Positions 17,391 to 26,192 are shown, counted from the first letter of the stretch. The stretch is 64,000 nt of DNA from Lachnospiraceae bacterium (GCA_017443065.1 JAFSPF010000096.1:1-64000), one strand, 5' to 3'. Made by a program: numbers and translations. Notes: generated by a model from the letters alone, not told the origin.

Positions 17391-18998
17391 ATGCGTGCCC
17401 TCAGGTTTCTGCTGAAGAGCCTCAGATTCCGGATCTTCGTGATCCTGTTTCTGATCGGCCTGCTTTCCTGTCTTGTGATCAAATATGCCGTATTGGCGGG
17501 GTATGAGACCCGTGCGGTGGAGGTGCGTCAGAATGAGGTGCAGACACAGCTCAGAATTCTGGCAAATCACCTGATTACCTACGGATATCTGGAGGATCCC
17601 TCCTCGGAGGTCGTTAACAGCGAGCTGAATCTGCTCGCAAATCTCTATGACGGACGTGTGCTCATCATGGATGATGCGCTGCGTGTGGTTGCGGACACCT
17701 ATGACCTGCGTGCGGGAAAGATCATCATCTCGGAGGAGGTGGTGCGCTGCCTGAGACGCGGCAATGAGGGCGTGACCACCCGCTATGACGCGGTGAACGG
17801 CTTCATCGAGATCACGACGCCGATCGTCGAAACGGTTTCCCTCAGGGAGGGCGACAGCCTGTCGCGCACGGAGCCCGCACAGCGCGTGCGCGGTGTGATG
17901 CTGACCAGTGTCTCCACCGCCAACATTGCCACCACGCTGGAGATTCTTGAAACAAGAGCCAACCGCCTGCAGCTGATCGTGATCGTCTCCGTGCTGTTTT
18001 TTGCGGTCTTTGCCTCGAACCTGCTGCTGAAGCCCTTTGACCGGATCACGCGTGCCATCCGTGAGGTGAAGGCCGGCTTCACGGATGAACCGATCAACGT
18101 TCCGGATTATCTGGAAACGCAGCATATCACGGATGCCTTCAACGAGCTGCAGGGCCGCATGAAGGTCCTCGATGACTCCCGGCAGGAGTTTGTCTCAAAC
18201 GTCTCGCATGAGCTGAAGACGCCGATCACCTCCATGAAGGTGCTTGCGGACACGCTGATCGCGGAGGAGCATGCGCCGGAGGAGATGTACCGGGAGTTCC
18301 TTTCGGACATCAGCGAGGAGATCGTCCGTGAGGATAACATCATCAACGATCTGCTGACGCTTGTGCGCATGGACCGCGGCACGGCGCCGCTGAACATCAC
18401 CCGGGTCAACATCGTGGAGATGACGGAAATCGTCCTGAAACGCCTGCGTCCGATCGCAAGGCAGCGCAATATCGAACTGACCCTTGTGAACGAGAGGGAG
18501 ATCACGGCCGAGGTGGATGAGGTGAAGCTGTCGCTGGCCATCATGAACCTTGTGGAAAACGCGATCAAGTATAACCGCGAGGGCGGCTGGGTCCACGTGG
18601 AGCTGGATGCGGATCACCAGAGCTTCACCGTGAAGATCTCGGATTCCGGCATCGGCATCCCGGAGGAGGAGCAGGCGCATGTGTTTGAACGCTTTTACCG
18701 CGTGGACAAATCGCGTTCCCGTGAGATCAGCGGCACGGGACTGGGGCTTTCCGTGGTGCGCCAGGCTGTCCTGATGCACCGCGGCGAGATCGAGGTCAGC
18801 AGTACGGTGGATGTCGGGACGGTCTTCACGATGCGGATTCCCCTGACGCACAGCCAGCCGCCGGCGCCGGAGACGGCACGCCGCAGGCGCGGATGGTTTT
18901 CCCGCAGGGGGCAGGACGAAGCGCCGACGGACGGGGAGACCGCGGCTGCGGAGCAGGCGGTTGCGGAAGAGGATGACGGCAGGGAGGACGCGACATGA
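17391..18998 (+). CDS. Membrane sensor histidine kinase
   Basis: 535 aa. TM1 about 13-35, an extracellular domain of about 155 residues, TM2 about 190-212, HAMP 213-265, HisKA with H273 in FVSNVSHELKTPIT, and HATPase with the N box NLVENAIKYN, G1 DSGIGIPEE, F box FERFYRVDKSR and G2 GTGLGLSVV. The layout is that of PhoR/WalK-like kinases but without a PAS domain. The C-terminal 40 residues are an acidic, alanine-rich tail after an RRRRGW patch. Its stop overlaps the ATG of the GerMN lipoprotein gene (ATGA), an RR-HK-lipoprotein unit. Confidence 0.92.
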   Translation: MRALRFLLKSLRFRIFVILFLIGLLSCLVIKYAVLAGYETRAVEVRQNEVQTQLRILANHLITYGYLEDPSSEVVNSELNLLANLYDGRVLIMDDALRVVADTYDLRAGKIIISEEVVRCLRRGNEGVTTRYDAVNGFIEITTPIVETVSLREGDSLSRTEPAQRVRGVMLTSVSTANIATTLEILETRANRLQLIVIVSVLFFAVFASNLLLKPFDRITRAIREVKAGFTDEPINVPDYLETQHITDAFNELQGRMKVLDDSRQEFVSNVSHELKTPITSMKVLADTLIAEEHAPEEMYREFLSDISEEIVREDNIINDLLTLVRMDRGTAPLNITRVNIVEMTEIVLKRLRPIARQRNIELTLVNEREITAEVDEVKLSLAIMNLVENAIKYNREGGWVHVELDADHQSFTVKISDSGIGIPEEEQAHVFERFYRVDKSRSREISGTGLGLSVVRQAVLMHRGEIEVSSTVDVGTVFTMRIPLTHSQPPAPETARRRRGWFSRRGQDEAPTDGETAAAEQAVAEEDDGREDAT

Positions 18999-19948
18999 GC
19001 CGGAGGACGCATTCCAAAAGCATACCGCTTCGACTGCTGATTTGTGTGATGGTCCTCGCGTTTTGCGCGGCATCCTGCACGAATGCTTCCGGCCGCACGG
19101 GCGCGGAGGAGGAGGATGCCTTCCGCATTTACTATGTCAACGCGGAGGAAAGCGGTCTGGTGTCGGAGGTCTATACGCCGGAAAGTGATCCCGGGGATAC
19201 GACGGCCATGATCGAAGAGGTGATTACCGTTCTGCAAACGAGCGCCGGCCGCATGGAATATGAGGCGCCGATGACGGGGGACATTGTGCTCCGGGAGTAC
19301 CGTCTGGAGGAGGGGCTGCTGACGCTGGATTTTGACGTCCGCTACCTGGACCGGGATCCGGTGACGGAGATCCTGGACCGTGCGGCCATCGTCCGGACCT
19401 TTTCCCAGATCGAGGGCGTGGACGGCGTGATCTTCCTTGTGGCGGGAGCGGCGCTCATGCACGGAGAAATCCCCGTCGGCGTGATGACGGCGGACACCTT
19501 TATTTACAATGCGGGAAGTGAGATCAACACCTATGACAAGGTGCGGATTCTCCTGCACTTCGCGGACCCCTCCGGGGAGTCGCTGATCCCGGTGTACCGG
19601 ACCGTGGTATATAACTCCAATATGTCCATGGAGCGACTGGTGGCGGAGCAGCTTCTGGTCGGTCCCAATACGGAGGAGGCACAGGCAACGCTTTCTCCCA
19701 ACACAAAGATAACAAACGTTACAGTACAGGATAACACGTGTTATATAGATTTCAGTGAAGAGTTTCTCAGCCTGCTTCCGGGCATTTCGCCGGAGCTGGC
19801 GCTGTATTCCCTGGTGAATTCCCTGACGGAGCTCTACGGCGTGGAGCGTGTGCAGATCTCCGTCGGCGGACAGTCGGGGCTTCTGTTCGGGAATCTGATC
19901 CCGCTCGATGCCCCTTTTTCCGCAAACCCTTCACTGCTCCGTCAGTAA
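18995..19948 (+). CDS. GerMN domain lipoprotein
   Basis: 317 aa. Signal peptide with a lipobox-like FCAASC near residue 28, so probably anchored to the outer face of the membrane. There are two GerMN repeats: about 40-170 (EVYTPESDPGDTTAMIEEVITVL, LLTLDFDVRYLD) and about 185-305 (VPVYRTVVYNSNMSMERLVAEQLLVGP, CYIDFSEEFLSLLPG). GerMN domains occur in GerM of spore formers and in LpqB of actinobacteria. Translationally coupled to the kinase, it may act as its external partner. comEC starts 58 bases later. Confidence 0.85.
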   Translation: MSRRTHSKSIPLRLLICVMVLAFCAASCTNASGRTGAEEEDAFRIYYVNAEESGLVSEVYTPESDPGDTTAMIEEVITVLQTSAGRMEYEAPMTGDIVLREYRLEEGLLTLDFDVRYLDRDPVTEILDRAAIVRTFSQIEGVDGVIFLVAGAALMHGEIPVGVMTADTFIYNAGSEINTYDKVRILLHFADPSGESLIPVYRTVVYNSNMSMERLVAEQLLVGPNTEEAQATLSPNTKITNVTVQDNTCYIDFSEEFLSLLPGISPELALYSLVNSLTELYGVERVQISVGGQSGLLFGNLIPLDAPFSANPSLLRQ

Positions 19949-20006
19949 TCGGACTGACGTACCGGCTGCACCCGCGGCCGGCATTTCCCTTCAGGAGAGG
20001 AACCAT

Positions 20007-22319
20007 ATGCGTACCAGACCGCTTTGCCTGCTCTTTCTGGCAGCGCTCGCGGCTGTCTGCCTGGCCCTGTATTTTTTTCCGGACCGCAGTCCGGATCCGT
20101 ACGGGGCATTGGACGGGGAATCCGTCCTGCTGAAGGGCAGCGTCAGCCGCAAGGAACACAGAAAATCGAATACGGGAGAAGAGGTGACACTCCTGTACCT
20201 GACGCCGGACGCGCGTCCTTTTGAACGGATCGAGCTGCGTCTTGCGGCGGGAGCGCCGGAGCCGCTGACGGGACAGCAGGCAGAGGTGAGGGGCAGGATT
20301 TCCTGCCTTGCGGAGGCGACGAACCCGGGGAGCTTTGACAGCCGGCGCTATTATGCCATGCGGGGCGTGGCCTGCAGGATGTATGATGCGCGGATCCTTT
20401 CCGTTTCCGGCAACGGCAATCCTTACCGGGAGGGTCTGTACCGGCTGCGCCGGCTCTTTGCCGCGCGGCTGGAGGCCCTGTTTTCCGAAGAGGATGCGGC
20501 CCTGCTGAAGGCCATGCTCCTGGGGGATTCCTCCGCCCTGGATGCCGGGACGAAGCGGCTGTACCGCATGAGCGGCATCCTGCATCTGCTTTGCGTTTCC
20601 GGCATCCACTGCGCCCTGGTGGGCGGAACGCTCTTGTCGTTTCTGAAGCGCCTGCGCCTGCCGCGTGCGGCAGCAGCGCTGCTTTGCTGCTTCGTCGTTT
20701 ATTCCTACGGGCTCATGTGCGGCATGTCCGTTTCCGCCCTGCGTGCCGTCTGCATGTTTTCGCTGAAGCTTCTGGCGGAGCGTCTGAAGCGCAGTTATGA
20801 CATGGTCTCCGCCATGTCGCTGGCGGGGCTGCTGATGCTGGCGGAGGAACCGCGGTATGCGCAGGACAGCGGCTTTCTGATGTCCTTTTGCACGATCGCC
20901 GCCCTCGGCCTGATGCTGCCCGCGCTCTTCCCGCATGCGGGGGAGGAGACGGCAAATGCGCGCGGATCGTCGATGACGGAGAAGCTTCGTGCAGGTGCGC
21001 GTGCCGGCGTCTCGGTTTTATTGTTTACCCTGCCCGTGCAGATGTGCTGCTACCATGTGGTGCCGCTGTCGGGCCTCCTTCTGAACATCCTTCTCGTACC
21101 GATGATGGGCGTGCTCATGCCGGCGGGGATGGGGGTGATGCTTCTGGCGGGCGTCCTCCCGCCGCTCGCGGCACTCGTTTCTGTCGTGCCGCATCTGCTG
21201 CTGCGACTGATTTCCGCACTTTCCGGCACACTCGCCTCCCTGCCATATCTGACCTGGTACGCCGGTGCGCCCGCCGCCCGGCAGGTGATCCTGTACTACC
21301 TGCTGCTCGCGGTCTTTCTGCTGCGGGCGCCCGCGGCAGGTGCAGAGCGGATACCTGCAGCGTATGGACGGCATGCGATGCGTGGGACCGTGCGGAGAGT
21401 GGCCCTGCAGCGACGGCATGTGCTTCGGGGATTGCCCCTGTTACGACGGCATACCGCATATTTACTGCCGGTGATTGCCGTAATTGCATTATCCTTGCGG
21501 TTCAAACCCGCACTGCAGCTGACCATGCTGGACGTGGGGCAGGGGGACGCCATCGTGGTGCGGCAGGGGGAGGTGAATCTGCTGATCGACGGCGGCTCCA
21601 CCTCCGTATCCGGCGTCGGCACATACCGTCTGCTCCCGTTTTTACAGCATGAGGGCATCCGGCATCTGGACGCGGTCTTTGTCTCGCATGAGGACGAGGA
21701 TCACATCTCCGGTGTCATCGAGCTGTTGGAGGATACGGCTGCGGGCGGGGTGTCCGTCGGGCATCTTTACCTGCCGGACACGGAGCGGGGTGAGGAACTT
21801 ATGTTTTCAGCACGGCGCCGCGGCATCCCCGTCTCCTTCCTGCATACGGGACAGGCATTGCAGGCGGGAGATCTTGTCCTGCGCTGTCTGGGTCCGTCGG
21901 CGGAGGGCGCGGCCGCACGGGCGGAGAGCGCAAACGAACATTCCATGATCCTGCACCTGCAGTACGGCGCCTTCTCCGCGCTGTTTACGGGAGATGTCGA
22001 GGGGGAGGGCCTCACGGAACTGAACGCTGTGCTTGCCTCGCTCCCCGAAAAACTGCGCACGGTGGATATGTTAAAGGTCGCTCATCACGGCTCCCGCTTC
22101 ACGACGGACGAGACCTTTCTTTCGCTGCTCGATGCCCGTATCGCGCTGATTTCCTGCGGCCGTGCAAACCGCTACGGCCATCCGCATGCGGAGCTGCTCG
22201 AACGCCTTGCCGCGGACGGCAGCAGCATTTACACAACGCCTGAAAGCGGCGCGATCACCGTCCGCGCGGCAGCAGACGGCTCCTCCTTTACGGTAGAGCC
22301 GTACCTGCAGCCGGAGTGA
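20007..22319 (+). CDS. comEC: ComEC/Rec2 DNA-uptake channel protein
   Basis: 770 aa from ATG 20007 with SD AGGAGAGG; the frame is open from 19908, but that would overlap the GerMN gene. N-terminal OB-like part, then the Competence domain with many helices (LLKAMLLGDSSALD, SGILHLLCVSGIHCALV), then a metallo-beta-lactamase domain (MLDVGQGDAIVVRQG, VFVSHEDEDHISG, LKVAHHGSRFTT). It forms the channel that takes single-stranded DNA into the cytoplasm; the C-terminal domain is thought to degrade the other strand. Full length with no frameshift, so likely functional. Confidence 0.93.
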   Translation: MRTRPLCLLFLAALAAVCLALYFFPDRSPDPYGALDGESVLLKGSVSRKEHRKSNTGEEVTLLYLTPDARPFERIELRLAAGAPEPLTGQQAEVRGRISCLAEATNPGSFDSRRYYAMRGVACRMYDARILSVSGNGNPYREGLYRLRRLFAARLEALFSEEDAALLKAMLLGDSSALDAGTKRLYRMSGILHLLCVSGIHCALVGGTLLSFLKRLRLPRAAAALLCCFVVYSYGLMCGMSVSALRAVCMFSLKLLAERLKRSYDMVSAMSLAGLLMLAEEPRYAQDSGFLMSFCTIAALGLMLPALFPHAGEETANARGSSMTEKLRAGARAGVSVLLFTLPVQMCCYHVVPLSGLLLNILLVPMMGVLMPAGMGVMLLAGVLPPLAALVSVVPHLLLRLISALSGTLASLPYLTWYAGAPAARQVILYYLLLAVFLLRAPAAGAERIPAAYGRHAMRGTVRRVALQRRHVLRGLPLLRRHTAYLLPVIAVIALSLRFKPALQLTMLDVGQGDAIVVRQGEVNLLIDGGSTSVSGVGTYRLLPFLQHEGIRHLDAVFVSHEDEDHISGVIELLEDTAAGGVSVGHLYLPDTERGEELMFSARRRGIPVSFLHTGQALQAGDLVLRCLGPSAEGAAARAESANEHSMILHLQYGAFSALFTGDVEGEGLTELNAVLASLPEKLRTVDMLKVAHHGSRFTTDETFLSLLDARIALISCGRANRYGHPHAELLERLAADGSSIYTTPESGAITVRAAADGSSFTVEPYLQPE

Positions 22320-22352
22320 AAATCCGCGTGTAATGAAAAAGGGGGAGGATTG

Positions 22353-22361
22353 TGGTATAAT
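22353..22361 (+). promoter_or_regulatory. Extended -10 promoter of the small-membrane-protein/PBP-like operon
   Basis: TGG followed by perfect TATAAT (22356-22361) in GC-rich surroundings; no good -35. A transcript start near 22368 is predicted, which coincides with an ATG in the frame of the next gene. Confidence 0.65.
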
Positions 22362-22394
22362 ACGGGCATGGAAGCACAAACAGAGGAAGGCCGG

Positions 22395-22604
22395 ATGGAA
22401 GACAGGGAAATCAGGTATTACGAAAGCGAAACCGGGGCGGAAACAGCCGAAGACGGGACGCAAACGGGCGAAGGCGCACCGGAGAAAACAGGGGAGCTGC
22501 CGAAGCACTATTTTCTCAGACTGTTTTTATGCTTCATCGGTGTCCTGGCGCTCGGTTTTGTGGGGCTGATGGTTTTTGGCCTCCTGGTTGTCATGAATAT
22601 GTAG
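22395..22604 (+). CDS. Small membrane protein, unknown
   Basis: 69 aa from ATG 22395, which has a good SD (GAGGAAGG). An in-frame ATG at 22368 would add 9 residues but lies on the predicted transcript start and has no SD. The N-terminal 45 residues are acidic and rich in Glu, Gly and Thr (probably disordered, cytoplasmic), followed by one hydrophobic helix (RLFLCFIGVLALGFVGLMVFG) at the C-terminus. No family recognised. It is the first gene of a run of envelope genes. Confidence 0.55.
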   Translation: MEDREIRYYESETGAETAEDGTQTGEGAPEKTGELPKHYFLRLFLCFIGVLALGFVGLMVFGLLVVMNM

Positions 22605-22640
22605 GACCGGATGCATCATCCGTCACCGTAAGGAAGAAAC

Positions 22641-22781
22641 ATGTCAAATCGGCGGTTCTGGAGAATCTTTTTCATCATTTATGTGACAGGTATTCTGGCG
22701 TCTGCGGCCCTGTGGGGCTATACGGTTTATCTGAAAGACAACTGCTCCATCATAGACTATATCGCGGGGGAGCCGGAATGA
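22641..22781 (+). CDS. Very small single-pass membrane protein, unknown
   Basis: 46 aa: a basic start (SNRRFWR), one membrane helix (IFFIIYVTGILASAALWGYTVYL) and a short tail with one Cys. SD AAGGAAG sits 6 bases before the ATG. Its TGA overlaps the ATG of the PstS-like gene (ATGA), which supports it being translated and coupled. No family recognised. It could be a partner of the adjacent anchored binding protein. Confidence 0.6.
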   Translation: MSNRRFWRIFFIIYVTGILASAALWGYTVYLKDNCSIIDYIAGEPE

Positions 22782-23755
22782 AACGGAAACGGTATATACA
22801 GACCGCTTCGATTGCGGCGCTCCTTCTGCTATTCATCGTTTACAATCTGTGGTTTTACCTGACCTTTACCAGGCGGTACCAGACCGGCGCAAGCGAGGGG
22901 CGGCGGGCAAAGTCCATCGAACTGGACCGTTATCTGCCGTTTGCCGAGGACACGCTGATTGTGCGGCACAAGGGAAGCTTACAGTTTTCGGAACAGGATC
23001 TGGAGGAGCATGCCATTCCGGTGATTGACGGCGCGGCGGCGCTTTATCCGGTGTTTTCCGCCTTTGTATATGCGACGTATCCGGAACGCGCGGTGTCTTT
23101 TGACGGAACGGATTTTACGCCCTCGTCCTGCCTGCAAATGAACAATACGATCGCGGCCTATCAGGCTGTGGCGGACGGCGATGCGGACATTGTGCTCTGC
23201 GCACCGCCATCGGAGGAGCAGCTGGCCTATGCAAGGGAGCGGGGCGTGACGCTCGTGACGGAGCCGGTCGGCCGGGAAGCCTTTGTCTTTCTGGTGAATG
23301 AAAACAACCCGGTGGACAACCTCACGATCGACGAGGTGCGTGCGATCTACAGCAATGAGATCAGGAACTGGAAAGAGGTGGGCGGTTCTGACAAACGGAT
23401 TGAGGCCCTTCAGCGCAATGCGGGAAGCGGCTCCCAGACAGCGTTTTTGAAGGTGATGGGAGATGCGGAACCAAAGCGCCCCCTGATCCAGCTGCCGGGA
23501 AGCGCGATCGGTTTTTCCTTCCGTTATTACGTGGAGGATGTCGTCGCGGAGGGCGGCGTGAAGATGCTTTCGCTGAACGGTGTTGCGCCGACAAAGGACA
23601 ATATCGCAAAAGGGGCCTATCCCATCGTATCCGAATTCTATGCCGTGTACCGCGAGGACAACCCGAATCCGAACGTGAAGCGTTTTGTGGACTGGATGCG
23701 CTCGGAGGAGGGGCAGCGGATCGTGGAGGACACGGGCTATATTCCGCTGGAATAA
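22778..23755 (+). CDS. Membrane-anchored PstS-like substrate-binding protein
   Basis: 325 aa from ATG 22778. N-terminal anchor IAALLLLFIVYNLWFYLTF without a lipobox. Then a PBP-like domain: DGAAALYPVFSAFVYATYP, ADIVLCAPPSEEQLAYA, EAFVFLVNENNPVDNLTIDEVRAIYSNEIRNWKEVGG, RNAGSGSQTAFL and the C-terminal FVDWMRSEEGQRIVEDTGYIPLE, the pattern of PstS phosphate-binding proteins. No pstCAB genes are near. The anchor replaces the usual lipid, so it may sense or present phosphate or another anion rather than feed an ABC importer. Confidence 0.78.
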   Translation: MKRKRYIQTASIAALLLLFIVYNLWFYLTFTRRYQTGASEGRRAKSIELDRYLPFAEDTLIVRHKGSLQFSEQDLEEHAIPVIDGAAALYPVFSAFVYATYPERAVSFDGTDFTPSSCLQMNNTIAAYQAVADGDADIVLCAPPSEEQLAYARERGVTLVTEPVGREAFVFLVNENNPVDNLTIDEVRAIYSNEIRNWKEVGGSDKRIEALQRNAGSGSQTAFLKVMGDAEPKRPLIQLPGSAIGFSFRYYVEDVVAEGGVKMLSLNGVAPTKDNIAKGAYPIVSEFYAVYREDNPNPNVKRFVDWMRSEEGQRIVEDTGYIPLE

Positions 23756-23789
23756 ACAGGAGAAATCATCCTGAGGGGAATCAGGACAG

Positions 23790-23819
23790 TTGATAGAAGG
23801 GGCAGGAGTTTCGTATAAT
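23790..23819 (+). promoter_or_regulatory. Promoter of the glycosidase-like gene
   Basis: TTGATA (23790-23795), 18 bases, TATAAT (23814-23819). The predicted start (about 23826) is the A of the gene's ATG, so the mRNA may be leaderless. Confidence 0.7.
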
Positions 23820-23825
23820 GGATGC

Positions 23826-24980
23826 ATGAAAAAGTTTTTGGTCCGGCTCTTGATCCTGATTGTGGTGGTGGCGGCGCTTCTTTACGGCGGCCTGCGTTAT
23901 CTTGCGGGCAGCGTGAAGGCGTCGCCGCATGCGTATGCGAAGAAGGAGTTCATCCGCGAGATGGCGCAGGATGCGCGGATTTCGAAGGTGCTGCCGCTTG
24001 CGCTTTCGCGGCGGGAGCTCGACGGCTATCTGAAGGAGGAGGCGCTTCCCGAAGACCTGCCCTATACCCTTGTAACAGAGGCGGGAACGCCGGGGGGCGG
24101 CGCAACGCCCGCGGCAGCGGGAACGGCGGAGGACGATCCGCCGGCCGTGCAGAGTGCGGCGCCCGCGGATTCCGCCCGGACGGAAGAGGAGCTTACCCGC
24201 GCGCGGGAAGGCTATACGGACGAAAACGGAAAAATCTTTCTTCAGTTGACGGAACAGGCCGAAGACGGCATCACGGTGTTCCGGGTTTCCGGGCCGTCCT
24301 ACCTCGGCAACGTGATGCTGATCGATGACGCATCGCGCATCAGCCTGCAGACGAAGGGCGCCTACGGCGGCGGAGGCGGAAGCGCGATCGGGCCGATCGC
24401 CGACCGGCACGGCGCGGTGGCGGCCTTGAACGGCGGCGGCTTCGATGACCCGGAGGGCAAGGGCGACGGCGGCACGCCGGAGGGCTACGTGATCTCGAAC
24501 GGCGCCATTGTCTATGGCGGCGGCGCGGGCGCGTATCACATGGTGGGCTTCAACAAAGAAAACAAGCTGGTCATCGGCGTGATGGGACCGGGGGCGGCAA
24601 TCGGCGCCGGCGTGCGTGACGCGATCTGCCTGCAGCCCTGGTACGGACCGACGCTGATCGTGAACGGCGAGCCGAGAGACCTGCGGATGATGACGGACAC
24701 GCTGGACGCGCGCACGGCCATGGGGCAGCGCGCGGACGGAACGGTGGTTTTTGCGACCGTGAACGGCAGGCAGGGCAATTCGCAGGGCGCCAATTTCCCG
24801 GACATGGTGGAGCTCATGATGTTTCTGGACTGCGAGAACGCGTCCTGCCTCGACGGCGGCGCGTCCACGCAGATGTATTACAGGGGAGAATACCTCAATG
24901 TGTCCCCGACCTACTACGGACAGCGCCGCGTCGGCAATGCCTTCCTCGTGGCGCCGGTTGCTGCCGGGGAGGAGGGCTGA
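23826..24980 (+). CDS. Phosphodiester glycosidase (NAGPA/DUF2233) family protein
   Basis: 384 aa. N-terminal anchor (LVRLLILIVVVAALLYGGL). A linker of about 100 residues, partly Ala/Gly/Pro rich, then the NAGPA domain: IADRHGAVAALNGGGFDDPEG, ISNGAIVYGGG, AICLQPWYGPTLIVNGEPR, TMGQRADGTVVFATVNGR and LDCENASCLDGGASTQMYYRG. Family members remove a sugar cap from phosphodiester-linked glycans; bacterial ones often occur with exopolysaccharide or teichoic-acid genes. The ATG falls on the predicted transcript start with no SD at normal distance. The anchor places the domain outside the cell. Confidence 0.82.
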   Translation: MKKFLVRLLILIVVVAALLYGGLRYLAGSVKASPHAYAKKEFIREMAQDARISKVLPLALSRRELDGYLKEEALPEDLPYTLVTEAGTPGGGATPAAAGTAEDDPPAVQSAAPADSARTEEELTRAREGYTDENGKIFLQLTEQAEDGITVFRVSGPSYLGNVMLIDDASRISLQTKGAYGGGGGSAIGPIADRHGAVAALNGGGFDDPEGKGDGGTPEGYVISNGAIVYGGGAGAYHMVGFNKENKLVIGVMGPGAAIGAGVRDAICLQPWYGPTLIVNGEPRDLRMMTDTLDARTAMGQRADGTVVFATVNGRQGNSQGANFPDMVELMMFLDCENASCLDGGASTQMYYRGEYLNVSPTYYGQRRVGNAFLVAPVAAGEEG

Positions 24981-24981
24981 G

Positions 24982-26100
24982 ATGGAAGAGGACAGAAGGC
25001 GCCGCTTTCCCGTATTCTTTCTGCTCTTTCTCCTGCTGGTCATCGGCGGGGGAATCTTCGGCATTCTGCGAATCAGGCAATATGTGACGCACCGGATGGA
25101 GGTGCTCGAGCAAAGCAACCCGGATCCGGTGGCGGAGGCGCTTGCGGCAAAGCTCGTGAGCGGGGACTTCCAGGGGCTTCCCGTCACGATCGCAAACGGG
25201 GAGGAGATCGCGGGAGAGACGCCGTTTCGGGAACTGTCGCGGGTGGCGCAGTTTGTGCGCGACAAATGCAGCGGCAAAACAACGTCCGTGACGGCGGTTG
25301 CGGAAACGGAGACGGAGCGCACCTACCGTATCGATGCGGGCGCGGAGCCCGTGCTGTTTCTGACCCTTGCGGAAAAGAAAAACGCGCTGGAATACGGCTA
25401 TTCCTCCTGGGAGGGGAAAGGGATACACATTCCGGCGGAGGACCTGATCCCGAAGACGCTGTATTTCCGGGTGCCCTCCGGGACGGTCATCACACTGGAC
25501 GGCGAGGTGATGGGTGAGGCATACCGGAAGGAGGAGGAAGAGCATATTCCGCTGCTGGCGCAGCTGACGGCGCTCGAGATAGTCAGTCCGCCGACCTTTC
25601 TGTCCTATGAGATCGAGGGCATCTTCCTGGATCCGCAGGTGCGGATGACGGACGCGGAGGAGCGGGAGATCCCGTTTGAGGAGGAGGAATACCGCTACAC
25701 CGCGGGCTTTACCGCGCCGGAGGGCTTTGCCGAAGAGCAGGAGGCCTGGATTCTTTCCATGATCGAACCCTGGGGGCGCTACCTCACGGAGGACGGGGGC
25801 TTGGGACCCGCCGTCGCCAGGGTCCGCGCGGGCAGCCCTGCCTACCACACGATCAGCAAGGCCACGGTGCACTGGACCGCGGGGCACGGCGGCACGTCCT
25901 TTGCGGATAAGTCCGTGGACAATTTCAAAGTATACTCCGCCCTTTGCTTCTCCTGCGACGTGCATTACAAGCAGACCGTGCATTTCCGGGAAGGCAGGCT
26001 CTGGGACACGCACATGACCTGGGTTTTCGTGCGGAAGGACGAAAGCGCGCCCTGGCTTCTTGCGGATGTGCGGATGTGGTATCCCGACACGGAAATGTGA
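24982..26100 (+). CDS. Membrane-anchored extracytoplasmic protein, unknown
   Basis: 372 aa from ATG 24982 with SD GGGGAGGAGG; it begins one base after the stop of the previous gene. A basic start (EEDRRRRF), one membrane helix (PVFFLLFLLLVIGGGIFGIL), then about 340 residues outside. The C-terminal 130 residues (VHWTAGHGGTSF, VYSALCFSCDVHYKQTVHF, MTWVFVRKDESAPWLL) look like a cone-shaped alpha/beta domain, but I cannot assign it to a family. It is paired with the phosphodiester glycosidase-like gene and closed off by a terminator, so the two probably form one small unit. Confidence 0.65.
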   Translation: MEEDRRRRFPVFFLLFLLLVIGGGIFGILRIRQYVTHRMEVLEQSNPDPVAEALAAKLVSGDFQGLPVTIANGEEIAGETPFRELSRVAQFVRDKCSGKTTSVTAVAETETERTYRIDAGAEPVLFLTLAEKKNALEYGYSSWEGKGIHIPAEDLIPKTLYFRVPSGTVITLDGEVMGEAYRKEEEEHIPLLAQLTALEIVSPPTFLSYEIEGIFLDPQVRMTDAEEREIPFEEEEYRYTAGFTAPEGFAEEQEAWILSMIEPWGRYLTEDGGLGPAVARVRAGSPAYHTISKATVHWTAGHGGTSFADKSVDNFKVYSALCFSCDVHYKQTVHFREGRLWDTHMTWVFVRKDESAPWLLADVRMWYPDTEM

Positions 26101-26115
26101 CAAGGCAGGCGTATC

Positions 26116-26141
26116 ATCCCCCTGATGGGGGATTTTTTTTT
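26116..26141 (+). terminator. Rho-independent terminator
   Basis: ATCCCCC (26116-26122) pairs with GGGGGAT (26127-26133) around a TGAT loop, followed by nine T. It ends the 22.4-26.1 kb unit. Confidence 0.9.
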
Positions 26142-26192
26142 ATGCCGGATTGTGATAAGATGCATAAATAAGAATAAGGAAAGGCACGATCC

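Noticed and set aside
19908..20006. Upstream start for comEC at 19908
   Set aside because: Lies inside the GerMN gene and encodes no signal-like sequence; ATG 20007 has an ideal SD.
22350..22367. TTG 22350 as start of the small membrane protein
   Set aside because: It overlaps the -10 box; transcription would begin after it.
23781..25322. Minus-strand open frame of 513 codons opposite the glycosidase-like gene
   Set aside because: Arg/His/Pro-rich composition typical of a complementary-strand shadow; no SD or promoter, and the plus-strand NAGPA motifs are unmistakable.
26142..26192. Promoter for the MBOAT gene (GATAAG/CATAAA-like boxes)
   Set aside because: Several weak AT-rich options, none with a matching -35 or a good -10; not strong enough to list.
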